Shown in pieces: positions 1-5,183 of a DNA stretch of 9,781 bases. Each line of letters starts with the position of its first letter. The stretch's first letter is position 1. Made by a program: the position numbers and the translations under genes. Source of the stretch: Sulfuricurvum sp. IAE1 (GTDB taxonomy: Bacteria > Campylobacterota > Campylobacteria > Campylobacterales > Sulfurimonadaceae); the NCBI GenBank assembly GCA_945867285.1, contig CAMBHX010000056.1:1-9781 (forward strand). Reading direction: 5' to 3'. The notes below the pieces were generated by a model. The model ran no database searches and had not been told where the DNA came from. It saw only the letters and a list, made by a program, of their open reading frames with translations.

Positions 1-1056
1 TTATACATTCATATCCCTTTTTGCGATAGCAAATGCTCCTATTGTGCTTTTAACTCCTATGTCGATAAATTTTCACAGCGTCAAGATTATATGAATGCCC
101 TTGCTATTCAATTAACACACGAACTGACTCGCTTTGACGTACAGTCCAATAACCTCATCGAAACCGTTTTTATTGGGGGCGGGACTCCATCAACCGTTGA
201 CCACTCTCTTTATGGTCCAATTTTTGACACCATTCTCCCTTTTTTAGTTCCCAATGCCGAAATAACAGCAGAAGCCAATCCCAATAGTGCAACACATGAC
301 TGGCTAGAAGGTATGAAAAGTCTAGGAGTTAATCGTATCAGCTTTGGTGTGCAAAGTTTTGATGAAAAGAAGCTCAAAACATTAGGGCGAGCTCACAATA
401 CGCAACACACCCTTCAGGCAATAAAAAATGCTGATAAAATAGGATTTAAACATCTTTCAGTGGATTTAATCTATGGTGTTTTAGGTGATACGCAAGAGCT
501 TTTGCACAGTGATATTAACATTGCTATGCGTCTACCCATCGATCATATGAGCCTCTATGCCCTCACCATCGAAGAGCACACCGCTTTTGAAAAATCACCT
601 CAAATGTCCCATGAAGAATTAGAGCTCACTAGCTGGATTTTTGATACTGTTGAGACACAAGGATTTAAACAATATGAAATATCTAACTTTGGCTCGTATC
701 AAAGTTCTCATAATTTAGGATATTGGGAAGGGAAAAATTACATCGGGTTGGGTGCTGGAGCTGTAGGATTTTTGGACGATACAAGACTTTACCCATCCAA
801 TGACATAGATCACTACATCACTCATCCTCTCGAAATACATACCGAAATACTATCATCTGATGAACTTTTAAGTGAAAAGCTTTTCTTAGGATTTCGCAGC
901 TGTGTCGGAGTCAAAAAAGATCTTTTAACCCCTAAACAACAGAAGCAAGCCAATATGCTTGTCGATGAAAAAATCCTAAATATTGTAAATGAAACCTATT
1001 TTAACCCCAATTTTCTCATTGCTGATGAAATTGCACTGTGCATTGAGGGGTTTTAA
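1..1056 (+). CDS. hemW: HemW, radical-SAM heme chaperone (5' end cut by window edge)
   Basis: The frame is open from base 1, so the start lies just upstream; 351 residues are visible and only a few are missing against a usual 350-380. The cysteine triad C-x3-C-x2-C (window residues 8, 12, 15) is the radical-SAM 4Fe-4S site. It is followed by A-F-N-S-Y. True HemN coproporphyrinogen oxidases have a fourth cysteine two residues later, which is absent here, so the heme-carrying HemW branch is favoured. Other family marks are FIGGGTPS and the HNLGYW heme-binding motif (window residues 237-242), followed by YIGLGAGAVGF. Most HemW proteins have GAGAHG at that last place; here the His is Val. The family binds heme and delivers it to respiratory proteins in the cytoplasm or at the membrane. 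Such genes are often labelled oxygen-independent coproporphyrinogen oxidase; I consider HemW more likely. No clear terminator follows. Confidence 0.92.
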   Translation, partial: LYIHIPFCDSKCSYCAFNSYVDKFSQRQDYMNALAIQLTHELTRFDVQSNNLIETVFIGGGTPSTVDHSLYGPIFDTILPFLVPNAEITAEANPNSATHDWLEGMKSLGVNRISFGVQSFDEKKLKTLGRAHNTQHTLQAIKNADKIGFKHLSVDLIYGVLGDTQELLHSDINIAMRLPIDHMSLYALTIEEHTAFEKSPQMSHEELELTSWIFDTVETQGFKQYEISNFGSYQSSHNLGYWEGKNYIGLGAGAVGFLDDTRLYPSNDIDHYITHPLEIHTEILSSDELLSEKLFLGFRSCVGVKKDLLTPKQQKQANMLVDEKILNIVNETYFNPNFLIADEIALCIEGF

Positions 1057-1093
1057 TCTTTTTTGGCTAAAATTACCCATTATTTATGTTACA

Positions 1094-1121
1094 CACTAAA
1101 ACGAATTCATCCGTTTTAGTG
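1094..1121. repeat. Perfect 10-bp inverted repeat downstream of hemW
   Basis: CACTAAAACG (1094-1103) and CGTTTTAGTG (1112-1121) are exact reverse complements around an 8-base loop. No T-run follows on either strand, so it does not look like a standard intrinsic terminator. It begins a run of several smaller hairpins that fills the spacer before tatB. It could be one end of a dispersed repeat unit or part of a structured transcript end. Confidence 0.55.
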
Positions 1122-1130
1122 GCAAAGAAC

Positions 1131-1185
1131 ACCTTCGGTCATGCTTTCGCATATAGCCTTTGGTTTCAAAGCTATAAAAACCAAA
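1131..1185. repeat. Cluster of short, partly competing hairpins upstream of tatB
   Basis: Successive small inverted repeats are visible: ACC-TTC-GGT (1131-1139), ATGC-TTTC-GCAT (1141-1152), and TATAGCCTTTG (1152-1162) with CAAAGCTATA (1167-1176), a 10-bp stem with one bulged C and a GTTT loop. TTTGGTTT (1159-1166) can instead pair with AAACCAAA (1178-1185), so the last two structures exclude each other. A further A/T-only stem, CAAAAAA/TTTTTTG, lies at 1233-1250. The whole spacer 1057-1276 is either a repeat unit or a folded 5' leader of tatB. I do not recognise a known riboswitch class. Confidence 0.4.
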
Positions 1186-1262
1186 CAGTTGATTTTTATT
1201 ACGCTTTTCACCTTTGCAATCCCGTAAAGCTACAAAAAACACGTTTTTTGAGATTTTTATAG

Positions 1263-1268
1263 AAGAGG
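1263..1268 (+). promoter_or_regulatory. Ribosome binding site that sets the tatB start
   Basis: AAGAGG lies eight bases before the ATG at 1277. This site, and the fact that TatB proteins begin with the membrane helix, make 1277 the start. An in-frame ATG further upstream at 1214 falls in the hairpin-rich spacer and would add 21 residues unlike any TatB amino terminus. Confidence 0.65.
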
Positions 1269-1276
1269 CAATTATT

Positions 1277-1684
1277 ATGTTTGGTATGGGAATTGGCGAG
1301 ATTTTACTTATTATTATTATTGCGATTTTGGCATTGGGGCCCGATAAACTCCCCTCAACTATGGTAGATATTGCCAAATTTTTCCGTCAAGTCAAAGGGA
1401 CGGTCAATAACGCCAAGGCAACGCTCGAAGAAGAGATGAAGTTTTCTGAAATGAAACAACAAGCATTGAGCTACAAAGATGATATGTTAAGTGCTAGCAA
1501 TGAGCTCGAACGTATGACGGACATGACCGATATCGGGAGCGAAGTAGCGGGGCTGAAAAACAACTTTGATCTTAATACTCCTATTGATACCACTCCAAGT
1601 GCCCCAAAAGCACCCGAAGTGATCACCTTTACTCCAAAAACAAAACAACAACCAAGACTCGAATTTGATAGTGAGATTGCCTAA
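1277..1684 (+). CDS. tatB: TatB, Sec-independent protein translocase subunit
   Basis: This 135-residue protein starts with a short out-facing segment and one membrane helix (about residues 6-21) containing Glu8. The conserved Gly21-Pro22 hinge follows, then D-K-L-P and a charged amphipathic helix. This is the TatA/TatB fold. The length, the Glu8 and the place directly before tatC argue for TatB rather than the shorter TatA. With TatC it forms the receptor for twin-arginine signal peptides in the inner membrane. The tail (about residues 100-135) is Pro/Thr-rich and poorly conserved in the family. Its stop overlaps the tatC start by one base (TAATG), so the two are surely co-translated. A separate tatA is expected elsewhere in the genome; none is in this window. 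A sorA-encoded Tat substrate lies downstream. Confidence 0.93.
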   Translation: MFGMGIGEILLIIIIAILALGPDKLPSTMVDIAKFFRQVKGTVNNAKATLEEEMKFSEMKQQALSYKDDMLSASNELERMTDMTDIGSEVAGLKNNFDLNTPIDTTPSAPKAPEVITFTPKTKQQPRLEFDSEIA

Positions 1685-2466
1685 TGTTTGACGATTTAAA
1701 GCCCCATCTAATAGAACTTCGAAAGCGTCTGGCCATAAGTGTTGCGGCTGTGATTATTATGTTTTTTGTTATGTTTAATTTTCATGACAACATCTTGCAG
1801 TGGATTACAGCACCTCTTATTGATGCACTTGCCTCAGCTAGTAAAATATCAGTCAAAGCAGCTGCAGGACAAATTGTCACAAAAGACCTTGCTGAGGCCT
1901 TTTTTGTAGCAATGAAAGTCTCCTTTTTTGCAGGTCTTTTAGCAGCATTACCTATTATTTTGGCCCAATTGTGGCTTTTCATCGCTCCAGGGCTTTATGC
2001 TAATGAAAAAAAGATGCTTATCCCTTTTGTAGTTGGTGGGACAGGGATGTTTTTGATGGGTGCTGCTTTTGCTTATTACATCGTAACCCCATATTCATTT
2101 GAATTTCTAATCGCTTTTGGAGCTGTAAACTATGTCCCAATGTATAACATTGGAGATTATGTTGAATTTTTCACTAAAGTCATGTTTGGATTTGGTCTTG
2201 CATTTGAGCTGCCCGTTATCTGTTATTTTCTAGCACTCATGGGACTCATTGATGACAAAATGATGATTGGATTTTTCCGCTACGCTATTGTCCTTATTTT
2301 CATCATAGCCGCTGTCTTGACACCACCTGAAGTATTTACTCAGGTCCTCATGGCATTACCGTTGATTTTATTGTATGGGATCTCTATTTTGATTGTTAGA
2401 GCCGTTAATCCTGCCCCAAAAGAGCTTCCTTCTAATGGTGAGGATGAAGAAGAAACGATTGACTAA
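1684..2466 (+). CDS. tatC: TatC, twin-arginine translocase core subunit
   Basis: This 260-residue, strongly hydrophobic protein has the expected six membrane segments. Family marks are HLIELRKRL at residues 8-16 (cytoplasmic amino-terminal motif that helps bind the RR signal), FIAPGLYANEKK at 99-110 with Glu108 (matching the signal-binding glutamate of the first cytoplasmic loop), FGLAFELPV at 170-178 and TPPE at 213-216. Escherichia coli has TPPD at the last site; Glu is a conservative change. TatC recognises twin-arginine signals with TatB and recruits TatA to move folded proteins across the inner membrane. The carboxyl tail is acidic (EDEEETID), and its codons overlap the beginning of queA in another frame. 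The ribosome site is weak, as expected for a gene translated by carry-over from tatB. Confidence 0.96.
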   Translation: MFDDLKPHLIELRKRLAISVAAVIIMFFVMFNFHDNILQWITAPLIDALASASKISVKAAAGQIVTKDLAEAFFVAMKVSFFAGLLAALPIILAQLWLFIAPGLYANEKKMLIPFVVGGTGMFLMGAAFAYYIVTPYSFEFLIAFGAVNYVPMYNIGDYVEFFTKVMFGFGLAFELPVICYFLALMGLIDDKMMIGFFRYAIVLIFIIAAVLTPPEVFTQVLMALPLILLYGISILIVRAVNPAPKELPSNGEDEEETID

Positions 2467-3484
2467 AGACCCTCTTTTAACTTCCAGCTATGACTATCAT
2501 CTTCCCGATGGTCTCATCGCTACTCATCCTGTTCATCCCCGAGATCACGCACGTCTGCTCGTATATAATCGAATCAACAAGTCTATTATCCATACGCGCT
2601 TTGATGCACTAGCGCAATTCATCCCCAATCATTGTGCCTTGATTTTCAATGATACGAAAGTTATAAAGGCACGCCTATATGGAAAGAAAGCTAGTGGTGG
2701 ATCTGTTGAACTACTCATAAATCGTCCACTAGATGCCCATACTATCAACGTCTACATCAAAGGACGAGTCAAAGAAAAAATGCAACTTTTTTTTGATAAT
2801 AATATCACTGTAAGAGTGAATACTCTCAATGATGATGGCTCACGTGAAGTACATTTTTTTCATGATAAAACCCTCTTGCGTTTTGAAGCACTTTTACCTA
2901 TTTTAGATACTATCGGTCACATTCCACTGCCACCCTATCTAGGTCGTGATGACAATAGCGAAGATGAAAGCGAATACCAAAGCGTCTTTGCTCTACATGA
3001 GGGGGCTGTCGCCGCACCCACAGCATCCCTACATTTTACTGACGAGCAATTTAAGGTAATTTGTGCTGCTCATACTCACGCGTTTTTAACCCTTCATGTC
3101 GGTTCAGGGACATTTAAACCCGTCGAGGCAGAGATTATTACCGATCACCCGATGCACAGTGAGTTTTTTGCCATTTCTCCTGATGCCTATGCCCTCATAC
3201 AAAGTGATCAACCACTCTTGTGCATTGGTACAACTGCAACTCGTACCGTTGAGTATCACATGACTTCTGGGGAGCTAAATGGCGAGGCTAATATCTTTTT
3301 GCACCCCAATAATCCCCCACAACGAGTCAATCATCTCCTAACGAATTTTCATTTACCACAATCCACCTTATTAATGCTTGTGGCATCCTTTATCGGTGTT
3401 GAGGAGACACATCGCATTTACCAAGAAGCTATTAATGAAGAATACCGCTTTTTTTCATATGGTGATGCTATGCTTATACTTTAA
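2444..3484 (+). CDS. queA: QueA, S-adenosylmethionine:tRNA ribosyltransferase-isomerase
   Basis: The enzyme moves and isomerises the ribosyl part of SAM onto 7-aminomethyl-7-deazaguanine in tRNA (position 34 of GUN anticodons), giving epoxyqueuosine. Recognised motifs, in order, are YDYHLP near the start, FNDTKVIKARL, GHIPLPPYLGR, EGAVAAPTASLHF, THAFLTLHVGSGTFKPV and TNFHLPQSTLLMLV. The ATG at 2444 gives 346 residues, within the family range of about 340-355. The start is uncertain: a TTG at 2459 would begin MTKDPLLTSSYDY, close to what I recall for related QueA proteins, and would shorten the overlap with tatC to 8 bases. ATG 2435 is also in frame. None has a good ribosome site, so translation may be coupled to tatC termination. 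The catalytic body is not in doubt. Confidence 0.95.
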   Translation: MKKKRLTKDPLLTSSYDYHLPDGLIATHPVHPRDHARLLVYNRINKSIIHTRFDALAQFIPNHCALIFNDTKVIKARLYGKKASGGSVELLINRPLDAHTINVYIKGRVKEKMQLFFDNNITVRVNTLNDDGSREVHFFHDKTLLRFEALLPILDTIGHIPLPPYLGRDDNSEDESEYQSVFALHEGAVAAPTASLHFTDEQFKVICAAHTHAFLTLHVGSGTFKPVEAEIITDHPMHSEFFAISPDAYALIQSDQPLLCIGTTATRTVEYHMTSGELNGEANIFLHPNNPPQRVNHLLTNFHLPQSTLLMLVASFIGVEETHRIYQEAINEEYRFFSYGDAMLIL

Positions 3485-3504
3485 ATTACTGCAAATTATG
3501 GTAG

Positions 3505-3510
3505 TATTAT
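3505..3510 (+). promoter_or_regulatory. Possible -10 element for sorAB
   Basis: TATTAT lies 26 bases before the sorA ATG in the only gap (51 bases) between queA and sorA. It sits in an AT-rich stretch without a convincing -35 box, which is common for sigma-70 promoters in this phylum. It is framed by GTAG (3501-3504) and CTAC (3512-3515). No terminator separates queA from sorA, so read-through is also possible. Weakly supported. Confidence 0.25.
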
Positions 3511-3524
3511 GCTACTTTTTCATC

Positions 3525-3528
3525 AAGG
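3525..3528 (+). promoter_or_regulatory. Ribosome binding site that sets the sorA start
   Basis: AAGG is seven bases before the ATG at 3536. Starting here puts the twin-arginine pair at residues 6-7, where Tat signals normally have it. The in-frame ATG at 3509 lies within the putative promoter stretch and has no ribosome site. Confidence 0.6.
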
Positions 3529-3535
3529 TATTTTC

Positions 3536-4762
3536 ATGAGCCAACTTAATCGACGACATTTTCTAGGTGCAGGATTACTATTAGGGGCCTCAACTCTTAT
3601 TGGTAAAGAATTACCTGCTAAACCTTTAATCGTTCCTACTGAATATATTCCGCCTATTATCGCATTCCCTGAAAAAAGACCAATGGTTGCCATCTCTGAT
3701 CGCCCACCCTTGCTCAAATCTGTCAAGGGACGCGAGATTTTTACTCAGCCTATAACACCCAATGATGAGTTTTTTGTCCGATGGCATATGCCAGACATTC
3801 CAACATTTATTGATTTAAACACGTTTCGTCTTGAAGTCAAAGGTGCAGTTTCTACTCCCCTATCACTGAGTATTGATGATTTAAAATCCAAATTTGAACC
3901 TACTGAGATTACTGCTGTATTGCAATGCGGCGGCAATAGCCGTATGTATTACAAAGAAGTTGGTCCCGCAACCCATGGTGTCCAGTGGGATCATGGAGCT
4001 ATGGGATGTGCAGTTTGGAAAGGTGTACGCCTGAAAGACATACTTGAACATGCAGGGGCAAAAGAATCTGCCAAATGGGTAGGCTTAAATGGTTTGGAAA
4101 AACCGGCAATGGAAGAGACTCCCGACTTTTTTCGTGAAATGTCTATAACTGAAGCCATGGAGGATCAAATACTGGTTGCTTACTCTATGAATGGCGAAGA
4201 TTTACCCTATCTTAACGGCTTTCCACTTCGTCTTGTTATTCCAGGACATTTTGCAGATAGTTGGGTCAAAATGCTCAGCGAAATCACTGTCCTAGAGAGT
4301 TATCAAAAAAGCTTTTTCATGGATATTGCCTATACCGTTCCAGATAACGATTGTGAATGTCTTGTCTCTGGCAGTGATTTTGAATACAAACGTAAACCTA
4401 TAGCAACTATGAAAGTTAAATCGGTCATCGGTTATCCTTCTGACAATACCCAAATTAAAAAAGGCTCCAAAGTTAAAATTACAGGTGTTGCCTTCGATCA
4501 AGGTAAGGGAATCAAAGAAGTTCAAATTTCTGTTGATGGTGGACATAGCTGGAGTAAAAGTATCCTAGGAAAAGAAAATGGAAAATATGCCTATAGAATG
4601 TGGAATTTTGACTGGGAAGCTAAAACCAAAGGAGAATTTTCAATTATGGCCCGAGCTATCAACCGTATTGGGAATATCCAACCACAAGTCGATGAAATTG
4701 GCTGGAATGCTGGTGGGTACCAATACAATGCTGTTGACGTTGTCAATATAAAAATCGTCTAA
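3536..4762 (+). CDS. sorA: Periplasmic molybdenum sulfite oxidase, catalytic subunit (SorA-like)
   Basis: This 408-residue precursor begins with a twin-arginine signal (NRRHFLGAGLLLGA), so it is exported folded with its cofactor. The molybdopterin domain (about residues 70-275) has the sulfite-oxidase family signature. Cys131 in QCGGNSR is the expected molybdenum ligand, and Arg82 and His84 in FFVRWH match the conserved substrate-pocket pair. The carboxyl part (about 290-405) is the Ig-like Mo-cofactor oxidoreductase dimerisation domain (ISVDGGHSW, YRMWNFDW). Arrangement and style match Campylobacter jejuni Cj0005c, the catalytic part of sulfite:cytochrome c oxidoreductase. The reaction would be sulfite to sulfate with electrons passed to the cytochrome encoded 11 bases downstream. 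There is no heme or quinone domain of its own. Specificity is inferred; other substrates in this molybdoenzyme family cannot be excluded. tatBC lie about 1 kb upstream. Confidence 0.88.
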   Translation: MSQLNRRHFLGAGLLLGASTLIGKELPAKPLIVPTEYIPPIIAFPEKRPMVAISDRPPLLKSVKGREIFTQPITPNDEFFVRWHMPDIPTFIDLNTFRLEVKGAVSTPLSLSIDDLKSKFEPTEITAVLQCGGNSRMYYKEVGPATHGVQWDHGAMGCAVWKGVRLKDILEHAGAKESAKWVGLNGLEKPAMEETPDFFREMSITEAMEDQILVAYSMNGEDLPYLNGFPLRLVIPGHFADSWVKMLSEITVLESYQKSFFMDIAYTVPDNDCECLVSGSDFEYKRKPIATMKVKSVIGYPSDNTQIKKGSKVKITGVAFDQGKGIKEVQISVDGGHSWSKSILGKENGKYAYRMWNFDWEAKTKGEFSIMARAINRIGNIQPQVDEIGWNAGGYQYNAVDVVNIKIV

Positions 4763-4767
4763 AGGGG
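4762..4767 (+). promoter_or_regulatory. Strong ribosome binding site of sorB
   Basis: AAGGGG begins at the last base of the sorA stop codon and ends six bases before the sorB ATG. It is the best Shine-Dalgarno match in the window and fixes the start at 4774. It suggests high translation of the cytochrome relative to its partner. Confidence 0.6.
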
Positions 4768-4773
4768 CAAACT

Positions 4774-5091
4774 ATGTCAAAAACACTTCTACTTATTACA
4801 CTGTTCGCGTCTTTTACCTATGCTCAAGTTTCTAAACCAATTGAAATGCCTTACATCGACTATCCTGTTACCAAAGGTGATCATGACGAAGTTGCACAAC
4901 AATACTGCCTTATCTGTCATTCTTGGGGCTATATACTTAATCAAGGTAAAAAGAGTCGCCCTTACTGGAAAGGAACCGTACAAAAAATGGTAAATGAGTT
5001 TAAAGCTCCTATCTCCAAAGAAGATCAGCAAACTATCACCAACTATCTCGTCAAACATTACGGGTTTGAAGTACCAGCATCGGGGCACTAG
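4774..5091 (+). CDS. sorB: Mono-heme cytochrome c subunit of sulfite oxidase (SorB-like)
   Basis: This small protein of 105 residues has a Sec signal peptide (about residues 1-17, SFTYA then Gln) and one heme c site, CLICH, at residues 45-49. Met72 (VQKMVNEF) is the likely sixth heme ligand. The rest is short helices ending in YLVKHYGFEVP, typical of small class I cytochromes. Its place directly after sorA, with an 11-base gap, makes it the electron acceptor of SorA, as Cj0004c is for Cj0005c in Campylobacter jejuni. It would pass electrons to the terminal oxidase in the periplasm. SorA travels by Tat while this subunit goes by Sec and gets its heme outside the membrane, so the complex must assemble in the periplasm. 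The partner assignment is from context; the cytochrome itself is certain. Confidence 0.88.
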   Translation: MSKTLLLITLFASFTYAQVSKPIEMPYIDYPVTKGDHDEVAQQYCLICHSWGYILNQGKKSRPYWKGTVQKMVNEFKAPISKEDQQTITNYLVKHYGFEVPASGH

Positions 5092-5118
5092 TATATCTAA
5101 GTTCCGTTTGTGGTAAGC

Positions 5119-5160
5119 AGCCTATCGAAAACACCATAAAGCAAACATCTTCGACAGGCT
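5119..5160. repeat. Imperfect inverted repeat between convergent sorB and recQ
   Basis: AGCCTATCGAA (5119-5129) pairs with TTCGACAGGCT (5150-5160), with ten of eleven bases matched and a 20-base loop. The right arm with its flank, CTTCGACAGGCTCAG, resembles a short intergenic repeat motif that I remember from many bacterial genomes; this could not be checked here. The gap 5092-5183 holds nothing else recognisable. Neither arm is followed by a clear T-run, so a two-way terminator role for the converging genes is possible but not shown. Confidence 0.5.
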
Positions 5161-5183
5161 CAGATCGAACGTAACGTAGTTCT

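Noticed and set aside
1094..1121. Intrinsic terminator for hemW
   Set aside because: The stem is perfect, but it is AT-rich and no T-run follows on either strand.
1214..1276. Upstream extension of tatB from an ATG at 1214
   Set aside because: It adds a non-TatB segment before the conserved MFGMGIGEI start, and the good ribosome site serves 1277.
1096..1377. Minus-strand open frame of 93 codons across the tatB start
   Set aside because: It overlaps the TatB membrane helix antisense and the hairpin spacer; no ribosome site and no recognisable domain.
4292..5088. Minus-strand open frames antisense to sorA and sorB
   Set aside because: The plus-strand genes carry clear motifs (dimerisation domain, CLICH heme site); the antisense products show none.
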